64,000 nt of DNA from JBBQWR01 sp038210495 (GTDB taxonomy: Bacteria > Planctomycetota > Planctomycetia > Pirellulales > DATAWG01): NCBI GenBank assembly GCA_038210495.1, contig JBBQWR010000014.1, positions 1 through 64,000 of the forward strand. The letters run 5' to 3'. The notes beneath the pieces are model-generated. The model was not told the DNA's origin. It made no database searches and saw only the letters and a list, made by a program, of their open reading frames with translations. The translations under genes and the position numbers were made by a program. Numbering within the stretch: the first letter of the stretch is position 1; every line of letters starts with the position of its first letter. Below, in pieces: positions 53,249 through 61,414 of this stretch.

Positions 53249-54019
53249 ATGCTCGTATTGTCTCGTCGGGTCGGAGAGCAGATCGTGCTTCCGGACCTCA
53301 GCGTCAGCATCAAAATTCTTCAGCTCACCAGCAAAAACGTTCGTTTGGGTGTCGAGGCGCCGTCGAATGTCGCGGTCTTGCGAAGTGAGCTCACCACGGC
53401 CGATCCACGGCCCGTCCGCCGCTCCAGCCCGTCGGTCAGCGAATCTTCCGGCAGCAACCATCGGATGCGAAACCGTCTGAATGCAGCCCAACTGGCGCTG
53501 ACGCTGCTGGAAAAGCAGTTTCAGGCAGGGATGCTCGACGATGCGCAGTCGACGCTTTCCCGGGCCATGCACGAATTCGCGGCGGTCACCAGCGAATTGC
53601 AACCTCCGCCCCCTCCGCCGACTCAAGCGAAGCCCGCCGCATTTCGCACTTTGCTTGTCGAGGACGACATCAACGAAAGCGAATTGCTGGCCGGTATTCT
53701 GCGCATGAGCGGCCTGACGGTCGCGACGGCAAACGATGGCGGTCAGGCGATGGATTATCTATCGCACGAGCGGCCCGACATTGTGCTCTTGGACATGCGA
53801 ATGCCGAAATTCGACGGTCCTTCGACGGTCTCGGCGATCCGGCGCGATCCGCGATTGCAAGGACTGAAAGTGTTTGCCGTCAGCGGCACCGACCCGGGCG
53901 AACTCGGTTTGGAAGTCGGACCCAATGGCGTGGATCGTTGGTTCTTTAAGCCCCTCGATCCAGGCCGATTGGTTCGAGAGATTCAACGCGAGTTGGGCGG
54001 GTTGCACGTTTCGGCTTGA
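53249..54019 (+). CDS. CsrA-receiver fusion protein (RNA-binding response regulator)
   Basis: The 256-residue protein joins two families not normally fused. Residues 1-48 are a CsrA domain (MLVLSRRVGEQIVLPD, KNVRLGVEAPSNVAVLRSEL) that keeps Arg6, Arg7 and the RNA-contacting Arg45 (E. coli Arg44), while the His before it is Leu. Residues 70-117 form a predicted helical pair with NHRMRNRLNAAQLALTLLE, which resembles a HisKA dimerisation/phospho-acceptor helix, followed by a Pro6 hinge. Residues 132-250 are an intact receiver domain: acidic Asp139-Asp140, phospho-acceptor Asp182 (VLLDMRMP), Ser212, and Lys234 (FKPLD). I chose the ATG at 53249, with TAGGAG 8 bases upstream, because it begins the CsrA fold. 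Predicted to couple phosphorylation to translational control. Confidence 0.85.
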   Translation: MLVLSRRVGEQIVLPDLSVSIKILQLTSKNVRLGVEAPSNVAVLRSELTTADPRPVRRSSPSVSESSGSNHRMRNRLNAAQLALTLLEKQFQAGMLDDAQSTLSRAMHEFAAVTSELQPPPPPPTQAKPAAFRTLLVEDDINESELLAGILRMSGLTVATANDGGQAMDYLSHERPDIVLLDMRMPKFDGPSTVSAIRRDPRLQGLKVFAVSGTDPGELGLEVGPNGVDRWFFKPLDPGRLVREIQRELGGLHVSA

Positions 54020-54133
54020 AATCACCCCGCGTATGGCGGAGACGCGCTAGAACCGCCGTCCGAGAGTGCGCTGTCCACCAGCAGCCAGCGGCGAGCCGTT
54101 TGGTTCACCGATGAACGCGGCCGGGAAGATCGC

Positions 54134-54580
54134 TTATTTCGGTCGCTGGTGTGTTACCAGTTCACTGCGATCCCGTAATTGGCGCACGACGCGATACATG
54201 TCATCGACATTGAGTGGCTTTACGAGATGCTCGTCGAAGCCGGCGGCCAGGGCGGCGAGACGGTCATGTTCGCTACCGTAACTAGTAAGAGCAACCAAAT
54301 AGACCGCGTCGCTCGTTAGCTGCTCGCGAATACATCGGGCCACATCGTAGCCATCCATCTCGGGCAGCCCGATATCGATGAAGGCCAGCGTGGGTCGGTG
54401 GTGAAGGATGGCGTCCACGCCCGATTGACCGTCGGCAGCTGTCACCACTTGGCAGCCATCCAATCGCAACAGCGACTGCATGATGTCCCGGGCAGTGGCA
54501 TCGTCTTCCACAACTGCAACGCAAAGCGCGGTCGCAGGCAATCCGTTTAGTTGTTTTGCAGATTCCATCCGCTTCTCCAT
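54134..54580 (-). CDS. single-domain response regulator (receiver)
   Basis: The 148-residue product is a receiver without an output domain. It shows the VVEDDATARD acidic pair, IDIGLPEMDGYD with the phospho-acceptor Asp, the TS residues of VALTSYGS, and the KPLNVDDM Lys. A start 4 codons downstream (ATG at 54568, with GGAGAA 5 bases upstream) is also plausible. It converges with the CsrA-receiver gene, 114 bp away, and precedes the degenerate receiver gene on the other side. As a stand-alone receiver it may act as a phosphate relay or sink, or bind a partner such as the CsrA fusion. Confidence 0.88.
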   Translation of the reverse strand: MEKRMESAKQLNGLPATALCVAVVEDDATARDIMQSLLRLDGCQVVTAADGQSGVDAILHHRPTLAFIDIGLPEMDGYDVARCIREQLTSDAVYLVALTSYGSEHDRLAALAAGFDEHLVKPLNVDDMYRVVRQLRDRSELVTHQRPK

Positions 54581-54711
54581 GAATTGAGAAGCTCGTTCTC
54601 CCGGCTCGTGTCATCCGAGTTGTTTTACTGGCCCCACACTCGTATGCAACCGCCGTGCCATGCGTTTACGAAACAAGTCAAAGATCAAATAAAAGATCAA
54701 ATAACTGAGCC

Positions 54712-55767
54712 TTACGTTGGCTTCGGCAAAATCCCGGGCAGCAACAATTGTCGTACAGGAAAACTTCGTTCGAGGTATCGGTTGCGATAGTTTTCGGCCA
54801 GACGCATCATCAGCTCGAGGATCAGCAGATCGGCCCGGCTCATCACATGCCTGGCGCTGCGACTGCCCAGCCCTTGCACCAATTCTTCCAGCGCCTTGAG
54901 GTGCAAGAGCATGGCTTGCTGCGGGGCAATTCCCGCAGTGGCCAGCAATTCGGCGAGATTTGTCATTTCGTCGGCCAAGTTCCCCGAGCCCATAATGACG
55001 TAGGCCCGCAAGAGCTCGGAGTATTGAGCGACCAAATTAGCCGGCAGCCGCAGCAGTATCGAATCCGAGGAAAGATTCACCTCGGGCTTAGAGCCTATCT
55101 GAGAACTGTCGGGGACTGACCGTTTTTCCGGAGTTCGCGGAGAAAAAGGGGAATGTCCGCCTCTCTTCAGACGGTTCTCGGATAGGCTCGTAATCGAGCT
55201 TTCGTCCTCCAAAGATTCTAAATCCGTAATGAGAGCCCGTTGTTGAGATAGCAGCCGCTCGGCTTCTTGATGCTCGTATTGCAAGCGCTGCCGCTCGGCT
55301 TGGATCAATCGTCGGTTCTCGCGCAACAAATGATGTCGCTCGATCGCTCGGGCGGCCGACCAGAGAAGCGCCCGAACCGTGGCAGTTCGAACGCAAAGGT
55401 AGCCATCGGCGCCGACCTCGAACGCAAGCGCCATCATTTCCTGCGGGTCGGCTGTTCCCAGCACGAGCACCGGTTCCTCGGAACCGCCGCCGCGAACCGC
55501 CTGGGCGAGTTCCAGGGCGTCGAGGTCCGGCGGATCGTGAGAGATAAAAACCGCGTCAAAAACATCTTCTCGCAGCCGCGCCAAGCCGGCCGCCATGCCA
55601 TTGGCCTCTTCCAAAACGACCTGCGAAGCGCTATCGGAGGCAAAAGCTTCGGTCAACCAAGCGCCGGCGCGCCGGGGCGTGGTCACGAACAGGGCCCGAA
55701 TTCGCTTGGGCAACGCCCCGCGAATCACTTCCACCGGTTTCGCCAGATCCAGCAGAACTGAATTCAT
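54712..55767 (-). CDS. degenerate receiver protein with novel C-terminal domain
   Basis: From the ATG at 55767 the product has 351 residues; another ATG at 55803 is possible. Residues 15-140 look like a receiver fold (ALFVTTPRRAGAWL, DAVFISHDPPDLDALELAQA, VLVLGTADPQ) but the phospho-acceptor Asp position reads Ser-His-Asp and the Lys is not obvious, so it may be a pseudo-receiver. A coiled-coil follows (residues 140-190), then an inserted palindromic element (GGHSPFSPRTPEKRSVP) and a conserved-looking helical domain (DEMTNLAELLATAGIAPQQ, SRADLLILELMMRLAENYRN). I do not recognise that domain. The larger frame that continues upstream of 55803 is antisense to the esterase gene and not real. Confidence 0.75.
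   Translation of the reverse strand: MNSVLLDLAKPVEVIRGALPKRIRALFVTTPRRAGAWLTEAFASDSASQVVLEEANGMAAGLARLREDVFDAVFISHDPPDLDALELAQAVRGGGSEEPVLVLGTADPQEMMALAFEVGADGYLCVRTATVRALLWSAARAIERHHLLRENRRLIQAERQRLQYEHQEAERLLSQQRALITDLESLEDESSITSLSENRLKRGGHSPFSPRTPEKRSVPDSSQIGSKPEVNLSSDSILLRLPANLVAQYSELLRAYVIMGSGNLADEMTNLAELLATAGIAPQQAMLLHLKALEELVQGLGSRSARHVMSRADLLILELMMRLAENYRNRYLERSFPVRQLLLPGILPKPT
55092..55188 (-). repeat. in-frame palindromic element within the degenerate receiver gene
   Basis: Outer arms AGCCTATCTGAGAACTGTC (55092-55110) and GACGGTTCTCGGATAGGCT (55170-55188) are inverted (17 of 19). The 51-base core (55111-55161) aligns gap-free with the element in nuoH (32543-32593) and is read in the same frame there. 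Here it adds about 32 residues between the coiled coil and the C-terminal domain, without a stop codon. Confidence 0.8.
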
Positions 55768-55803
55768 CGACGACCCGTTGACTGCTAGCGGAATTCCGGA
55801 CAT

Positions 55804-56127
55804 GAGATTTGGGCTGCGTAATCTAGTCACCCGAGGAAAACGGGTCAAGCTCGCCGTGAAGAACGGCGACACATGGCCGCGGCATCCTGCGGCGCAGTAT
55901 AAGGATGGCCCGTGAGTTGTCGCCGCCCAACGGACGACGATCTTGGCCCACCGGACGACGATCGTGGGAGATTTGAGGTCGCCCAGGGCGATACGTCTGC
56001 TCCGCGGAAGCGCTACGGTATCTACGCAGCAGGATGCCGCGGCTATGTGCATGGCAATCACTCCGCGGCTATAATGCGGCGTCGATTCCCGCCTGTATAA
56101 TCCCGCCTCACTTCGGAGACAATCACC
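55804..56127. other. repeat-rich intergenic region, receiver gene / esterase
   Basis: This 324-bp gap between divergent genes holds a GCCGCGGCAT-family palindrome (about 55866-56045, arms with GGCCGCGGCATCCTGC and GCAGGATGCCGCGGC) and inside it a 21-bp tandem repeat (55926-55967, CGGACGACGATC). Near the esterase ATG, CGGAGACAATCACC may be its ribosome site. I see no sure promoter. No gene is supported here. Confidence 0.55.
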
Positions 56128-57555
56128 ATGAGAGTTTTTTGCCGCGGATTTGCCGCGCGTTGGTTGGGATGTGTCGCGATCGTTGGATCGCTTATTGCCT
56201 TGGCCTCCCCAGCCGGCGCGGCGGTCAGCGTGAATGGGTTGTTTTCGGATAACGCCGTGCTGCAACGCGATCTCAAGTTGCCAGTGTGGGGCCAGGCCGC
56301 GGACGGCGAGAAGATCACCGTCACGCTCGACGATCAAAAAGCGGACACGACCGCTGCCGATGGAAAATGGCGTGTCGATCTGGCGCCGCATAAAGCCGGC
56401 GGCCCATTTACGCTGACGATCGAAGGCCCGAGCAACAAAATCGAAGCCAAGAATATTCTTATCGGCGACGTCTGGATCGCCGGCGGCCAATCCAACATGG
56501 AAATGGCCGTCCAAAACTGCGCCAATGGCCCTGAAGAAGTCAAAAATTCGGCCAATCCGCAGATTCGCCTGATCACGATTGCCCGTAAGCAACATGCGGC
56601 GATCCCGCAAACCGACATCCAAGATAAATGGGTCGAGTGCGGGCCGAACACGGTCGGCGGTTTTTCGGGCGTGGCCTATTTCTTCGGCCGCGATTTGCAA
56701 AAACAACTTAATGTTCCGATCGGTCTGATCAACAGCAATATCGGCGGCACGACGGCCGAACGATGGATGAGCAAAGAGTCGCTCGAGGCCGAAACGACGA
56801 TTAAGGACATGCCGCGCAGCCAAGGCGCGAACGATCTGTACAACGCGATGATCTATCCGCTGATCCCGTACGGAATCAAAGGCGCGATCTGGTATCAAGG
56901 CGAGTCGAACGCCGGGTTTGCGTGGCAATATCGCACGCTGTTTCCGGCCATGATCAAGAATTGGCGCACGGATTGGAAACAGGGAGATTTCCCGTTCTTT
57001 TTCGTGCAACTGGCGCCCTTTACCGGCATTGTCAATCAACCGCAAGATAGCCAATGGGCCGAGCTTCGCGACGCCCAACTCTATACTATGCTTCACTCGC
57101 CCAAGACGGGAATGGCCGTGATTACCGACGTGGGTGATGAAAAAGACATTCATCCCAAGCGCAAGCAGCAAGTCGGCGCGCGGCTGGCCATCGCTGCCCG
57201 CGGAGTCGCCTACGGCGAGCAAATCGAACCGACCGGTCCGATCTTCGACCGTCTGGAAATCAAAGGCCGCGAGGCTGCCGTTCATTTCTCGCACCTTGGC
57301 GGCGGACTCGAAGCCAAGGGAGACAAGCTAACGGGCTTTACGGTCGCCGGCGATGACAAGAAGTTTCACAACGCCGAGGCCAAGATCGATGGCGACACCG
57401 TTGTCGTCTCGAGCGATCAAGTAGAAAAGCCTGTTGCCGTGCGATTCGGCTGGGCGCAATATCCGGTGGTCAACCTCTGGAGCAAATCAGGCCTCCCGGC
57501 ATCTCCATTCCGCTCCGATGAATTTCCGCTGACGACGCAGCCGAAGTCCAAATAG
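56128..57555 (+). CDS. sialate O-acetylesterase-like carbohydrate esterase
   Basis: The 475-residue protein has a signal peptide (CVAIVGSLIALASPAGA, cut near residue 31) and is probably periplasmic or secreted. The SGNH/GDSL-type esterase core has GGQSNMEM with the catalytic Ser, YQGESN in the second block, and DVGDEKDIHPK with the Asp-His pair, matching the sialate 9-O-acetylesterase group. These remove O-acetyl groups from sialic acids or acetylated polysaccharides. N- and C-terminal beta domains flank the core. A strong terminator follows. Planctomycetes carry many such enzymes; the substrate here is not known. Confidence 0.9.
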   Translation: MRVFCRGFAARWLGCVAIVGSLIALASPAGAAVSVNGLFSDNAVLQRDLKLPVWGQAADGEKITVTLDDQKADTTAADGKWRVDLAPHKAGGPFTLTIEGPSNKIEAKNILIGDVWIAGGQSNMEMAVQNCANGPEEVKNSANPQIRLITIARKQHAAIPQTDIQDKWVECGPNTVGGFSGVAYFFGRDLQKQLNVPIGLINSNIGGTTAERWMSKESLEAETTIKDMPRSQGANDLYNAMIYPLIPYGIKGAIWYQGESNAGFAWQYRTLFPAMIKNWRTDWKQGDFPFFFVQLAPFTGIVNQPQDSQWAELRDAQLYTMLHSPKTGMAVITDVGDEKDIHPKRKQQVGARLAIAARGVAYGEQIEPTGPIFDRLEIKGREAAVHFSHLGGGLEAKGDKLTGFTVAGDDKKFHNAEAKIDGDTVVVSSDQVEKPVAVRFGWAQYPVVNLWSKSGLPASPFRSDEFPLTTQPKSK

Positions 57556-57580
57556 TCGGCCTTCGCGGACGTGACTCGGT

Positions 57581-57627
57581 AAATCCGATCGAGCGAATAA
57601 TTTCTCGCTCGATCGGATTTTTTGTTT
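57581..57627 (+). terminator. rho-independent terminator after the esterase gene
   Basis: A perfect 16-bp stem (57581-57596 with 57605-57620) with an 8-nt loop is followed by TTTTTTGTTT. It lies 26 bases past the esterase stop and just overlaps the end of the convergent RluA gene. Confidence 0.9.
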
Positions 57628-58342
57628 ATGTGCCGGGAGCGGGTTCGCTGATTCCTAGCTCGCGCCAGCTCGGCCCGACAGGCGCGGTCACGCACAGTCG
57701 TTCATTCGTCTCTGGATGCGTAAAGGTCAAACTCCGAGCGTGCAGAGCAATTGCACGTTGCCGGGGATCGTCGGTCGTCGGCCCAAATAACGATGCGGCG
57801 CCATAGAGCGTGTCGCCGGCGAGCGGATGCTCGCGCGAGGCGGCTTGTATCCGCACTTGGTGCATCCGGCCAGTTTCCAAATTGATTTCGAGCCACGAAC
57901 CGAGCCGGCTCGATCCGAGCAGGCGGTAATGGAGAATCGCCTGTTGGGCCTGGGCGTCAGTCGCTGTCACGACCTCCGCCTGCGCCTGGCCGGGCAACTT
58001 GCGGACAAAATCGATCCAAGTGCCCTGCTCGGGCGACACGGCGCCTTCGACGCAGGCCCAATAAATTTTTTGCACCTCGCGGCGCTCGAATTGGCGCGAG
58101 ATCACCCTGGCCGCCCGCCTCGTCTTGGCAAACAAAATTGCCCCAGACACGGCCCGATCCAAACGGTGCGGCAATCCGAGATAGCCCTGAGCGCCCGCCG
58201 CGGCTCGATCGGCCAACAACTGGCGAACTCGCAGTTCCAAGGAATCGAACTGACTGGGCGCTTGCGTCGGCGCCCCGGCCGGCTTCAGCGCGACCAAGCA
58301 GCACTCGTCCTCGAAAAGAATCGTCACGCCGCGATCGTCCAT
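57626..58342 (-). CDS. RluA-family pseudouridine synthase
   Basis: The 238-residue enzyme carries the RluA catalytic motif GLPHRLDRAVSGAILFAKT (catalytic Asp in RLD) and the RMHQVRIQAASREHPLAGDTLYG motif. It isomerises uridine to pseudouridine in rRNA or tRNA. There is no S4 RNA-binding domain at the N-terminus, so it is the short, RluA/TruC-like type; the target cannot be told. The Gfo/Idh/MocA gene ends 3 bp upstream on the same strand. Confidence 0.9.
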   Translation of the reverse strand: MDDRGVTILFEDECCLVALKPAGAPTQAPSQFDSLELRVRQLLADRAAAGAQGYLGLPHRLDRAVSGAILFAKTRRAARVISRQFERREVQKIYWACVEGAVSPEQGTWIDFVRKLPGQAQAEVVTATDAQAQQAILHYRLLGSSRLGSWLEINLETGRMHQVRIQAASREHPLAGDTLYGAASLFGPTTDDPRQRAIALHARSLTFTHPETNERLCVTAPVGPSWRELGISEPAPGT

Positions 58343-58345
58343 CGA

Positions 58346-59824
58346 TCACACGGCGGATTCGGAGGGCACGACATACGGCGCCCGATAATTGCGGGTCAGC
58401 ATGGCATCGGCGTCGGCGCTGCCAATGAACGTTTCCGCCGCCGGGTCGAATTTAAGATCGGCGCCGACGCGGAACTTGTGCTTGTCGTCGAGTTGAACCT
58501 TGTTGTCCGACAGATGGGCGACGACGCGATCCAGCGTTTCCTGCACCTTGTCGTGCGTCTTGAGCAGCTTGAGTTGATCGGCCGTTTCGCCGGCCGAGTG
58601 CAATTCGCCCAGCCGATAGGAAATGTTCGACGTGTGGCACAGCGCGCTCGACAAATGCCCTTGCGCGATCGAGGCATTCAACTTGTCCGACTTTCGGCTA
58701 CGGACGACGTCGAGGAAGTTGCCGAAATGGTCGCCGCCGCCGTTGAATGTCTCGATCAGTTTCCCCTTGAGATCGAAAGCCGTCGCGTTGCTGTAATCGG
58801 GACATACCAAATATCCTTGGCTGCCGTGGAATATCACGCCGATCTTGGCGTCGAGCAGCGGCTCGGTCCTCAATCCCCGAACCTCGAACACGAGCGTCTT
58901 GCCGTTGTTGAATTCGTGAATCGCCACCTGCGTGTTCGGCGTATCGCCGGCGTCCTCGTAGCCGAATCGACCGCCGTAGCTCATGACGCTCGACGATAAT
59001 CCATCGGCGCCCAAACCCCAGCGAGCGATGTCCATCTGGTGAATGCCCTGGTTGCCGATGTCGCCGTTGCCATAGTCCCACTGCCAGTGCCAGTCGTAAT
59101 GAAACTGCGGGCGAGTCACCGGCTTGATCTGAGCGGGTCCGCTCCAAAGATCGTAGTTCACTTCCGCGGGAACCGGATAATCCCCTCGGGGGCCGATCGA
59201 TCCGCGCGGCTTGTAGCACAAGGCGCGAGCCAGCTTCACCTCACCGAGTTCGCCGCTCCGCAGATAGGCGATCGCCTTGTGCAAACCGGAGGACGATCGA
59301 CTTTGCGTGCCGGCTTGGCAAATTCGGTCGTGCTTCGCGGCGGCCTGCGCCACGCGGCGACCCTCGCTCACATTGTGGCTCACCGGCTTCTCGACGTAGA
59401 CGTCTTTGCCGGCCTGAATCGCCCAAATCGCGGCCAGCGAGTGCCAGTGGTTGGGCGTGGCAATGCTGACGAAATCCACGGACTTGTCGTCGAGCAACTT
59501 CCGCAAATCCTGAACATATTTCGGCTTGTAGCCCGACTTCTTTTCGATCTCCGTGCAGCGCCGATTGCCGATTTTCGTGTCGATATCGCAGACGTATGCT
59601 AGCTCGACATTCTTGTGGCTGGTCCATTCCTTGATGTGCTCGCCGCCGCGGCCGTTGGCGCCGATCACAGCGCCCAGCAGCTTCTCGTTCGCCGATTTGC
59701 TCGGCGCGGCTGTATCTGCGAACAGCCGGCTACCGCAAAGTCCGGCGAACGAAGCGGCCGCCATCGCGGCAGCCGTCGCGAACATCGAATCTTCCAAGAA
59801 TTTACGTCGATTCATCTCGCCCAT
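58346..59824 (-). CDS. Gfo/Idh/MocA-family oxidoreductase with Tat signal
   Basis: The 492-residue protein has a twin-arginine signal (NRRKFLED then a hydrophobic stretch), so it is exported folded with its cofactor. The Rossmann domain has GAVIGANGRGGEH, and the conserved EKPVSHN motif with the Lys that contacts the cofactor is near residue 145. The C-terminal domain is the usual beta-sheet substrate domain. The family acts on sugars, sugar acids and inositols with NAD(P). The usual upstream partners are absent, but a lactonase gene lies upstream and an RluA gene 3 bp downstream. The start could be the ATG three codons later. Confidence 0.9.
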   Translation of the reverse strand: MGEMNRRKFLEDSMFATAAAMAAASFAGLCGSRLFADTAAPSKSANEKLLGAVIGANGRGGEHIKEWTSHKNVELAYVCDIDTKIGNRRCTEIEKKSGYKPKYVQDLRKLLDDKSVDFVSIATPNHWHSLAAIWAIQAGKDVYVEKPVSHNVSEGRRVAQAAAKHDRICQAGTQSRSSSGLHKAIAYLRSGELGEVKLARALCYKPRGSIGPRGDYPVPAEVNYDLWSGPAQIKPVTRPQFHYDWHWQWDYGNGDIGNQGIHQMDIARWGLGADGLSSSVMSYGGRFGYEDAGDTPNTQVAIHEFNNGKTLVFEVRGLRTEPLLDAKIGVIFHGSQGYLVCPDYSNATAFDLKGKLIETFNGGGDHFGNFLDVVRSRKSDKLNASIAQGHLSSALCHTSNISYRLGELHSAGETADQLKLLKTHDKVQETLDRVVAHLSDNKVQLDDKHKFRVGADLKFDPAAETFIGSADADAMLTRNYRAPYVVPSESAV

Positions 59825-60001
59825 GATGGAAACTTTCTCGAACAGCGTGGCATTGAGGGAATATCTATAAGGGACGGTCTGGTCATTTTTTCGCCAACGA
59901 ACTGATAAAAGTCGCTCAGATCATTAAAAGGTGAGAGCTCATTTTATGTTCTCCTTCACCCTATCTTACCAAATCTATTGAGTGGTCAAAGTCAAAATGC
60001 C

Positions 60002-61216
60002 TCATTGCCTCGCCGCCGCCGGCGGCAATATCTGCACGCAGACCGGGGCGCCGACTTCGACCTTGTGCCCGGTCGGCTTCAACTTACCGGTCTCCGGATC
60101 GATTCGCATCACGACCAGGTTGTCAGAATCTTGGTTGCCGCAGACCAGAAACGCGCCGGTCGGATCGACGGCGAATCCTCGGGGTGTTTTTCCGCCGCTC
60201 GACTGATGCTCGACGAAGGTCAACTTGCCGCCGAGCGGATCGATCGAGAAAACGGCGATGCTATTGTGTCCGCGGTTGGAGGCGTACAGCGTGCGCCCCG
60301 ACGGATGGACGGCGATTTCCGCCGTCGTGTTTTCGCCTTGGAAACCCGCCGGAAGCGTCGAAATCGTGTCGAGCGTCTTGCCGGCTCCGCGAAGGCCGTC
60401 GTACTCCAGCGTCGTCACGGTCGAGGCCATTTCGTTCAGGACATACAGAAATCGCCCATTGGCGCCGAACGCAAAATGTCGTGGACCCGAGCCGGGCTCG
60501 ATCGATGCGAATGGCTCGTCGTTGGCCGTCAACTTTCCGGTCGCCTCGTCCAACTTGTAGACCAGCACTTTGTCGGTTCCCAGATCGCACGACAATACGT
60601 GCCGGCCGGTCGGATCGAAACCGATCGAATGCGCATGAGGGCCTTCCTGCCGCTGTGGATTTTTGCCTTTGCCCTGGTGCTGAACGACGCTCGAGGCCGG
60701 CGACAATCGCCCATCGGCGGAAATCGGCAGCACGGCCACCGTTCCGCTGGAATAGTTCGCGACCAAGACGTGTTTTCCCTTGGGATCCACGACGATATCG
60801 CAAGGCGAGGCGCCTTCGGACGCTTGCGCGTTGAGAGCTTTTAGCTCGCTCGTGCGAGGATCGATGGCGAACGCGCTCACGCCGCCGGTATGCGGCTTCC
60901 CTTCGAACGATTCCGTTTCGTTGACCGCATACAGGTACCGGTGCGAAGGATCGATCGCGACGAACGATGGGTTCACCGACGGCGCGACGCCGATGGGCGT
61001 AAGCGCGCCGGAATCGAGATCGAGATGGTACGAGTAGATGCCTTTGCTCTTGCCGGATGTATAAGTCCCGACGAAGACGAGCAGCTTTTTCGGTTTCGCG
61101 TCGGAGATGTTTCGCGACGCCGCCGCCGGTTCGCCCGCCACGACGGTGGCCAACGAGCCAGTCAACATCGACGCCAAGACGTACCCGGGAAACACAATAT
61201 ATCGGCCAATGCTCAT
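60002..61216 (-). CDS. secreted lactonase, 7-bladed beta-propeller (Pgl-like)
   Basis: The 404-residue protein begins with a signal peptide (VLASMLTGSLATVVAG) and a propeller domain with repeated motifs such as FVGTYTSGKSKGIYSYHLD, YLYAVNETES and HVLVANYSSGTVAVL. It belongs to the 6-phosphogluconolactonase YbhE/Pgl-type family, but the signal peptide indicates action outside the cytosol, so hydrolysis of sugar lactones produced by oxidoreductases is more likely than the pentose phosphate step. It is located upstream of the Gfo/Idh/MocA gene on the same strand (177 bp), which is a plausible functional pair. Confidence 0.87.
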   Translation of the reverse strand: MSIGRYIVFPGYVLASMLTGSLATVVAGEPAAASRNISDAKPKKLLVFVGTYTSGKSKGIYSYHLDLDSGALTPIGVAPSVNPSFVAIDPSHRYLYAVNETESFEGKPHTGGVSAFAIDPRTSELKALNAQASEGASPCDIVVDPKGKHVLVANYSSGTVAVLPISADGRLSPASSVVQHQGKGKNPQRQEGPHAHSIGFDPTGRHVLSCDLGTDKVLVYKLDEATGKLTANDEPFASIEPGSGPRHFAFGANGRFLYVLNEMASTVTTLEYDGLRGAGKTLDTISTLPAGFQGENTTAEIAVHPSGRTLYASNRGHNSIAVFSIDPLGGKLTFVEHQSSGGKTPRGFAVDPTGAFLVCGNQDSDNLVVMRIDPETGKLKPTGHKVEVGAPVCVQILPPAAARQ

Positions 61217-61414
61217 AGCTCACCGTCGTCGTAAGGATCGAGGATAGTAAGAAATCTAGTTTGACATCGTATGCTGGAAAGCGGTCGCTTGCAAAGCGCC
61301 GGTTAAACGACTCGGCGGACGTTTCGCGAAACAGTTGATCGCGTGGCGGCCCGCAGAGCATAATCGTCGTGGCGTCGTCAGTCCGGCACTCGAACAATCG
61401 CACACTCTTTGAAC

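Noticed and set aside
55804..57294. N-terminal extension that would make the degenerate receiver protein 860 residues long
   Set aside because: The extra part is antisense to the sialate esterase gene and includes a repeat-rich gap; the receiver fold starts at the ATG at 55767 or 55803.
57827..58999. Rightward 390-residue frame opposite RluA and the oxidoreductase
   Set aside because: It spans two real leftward genes and has no motif.
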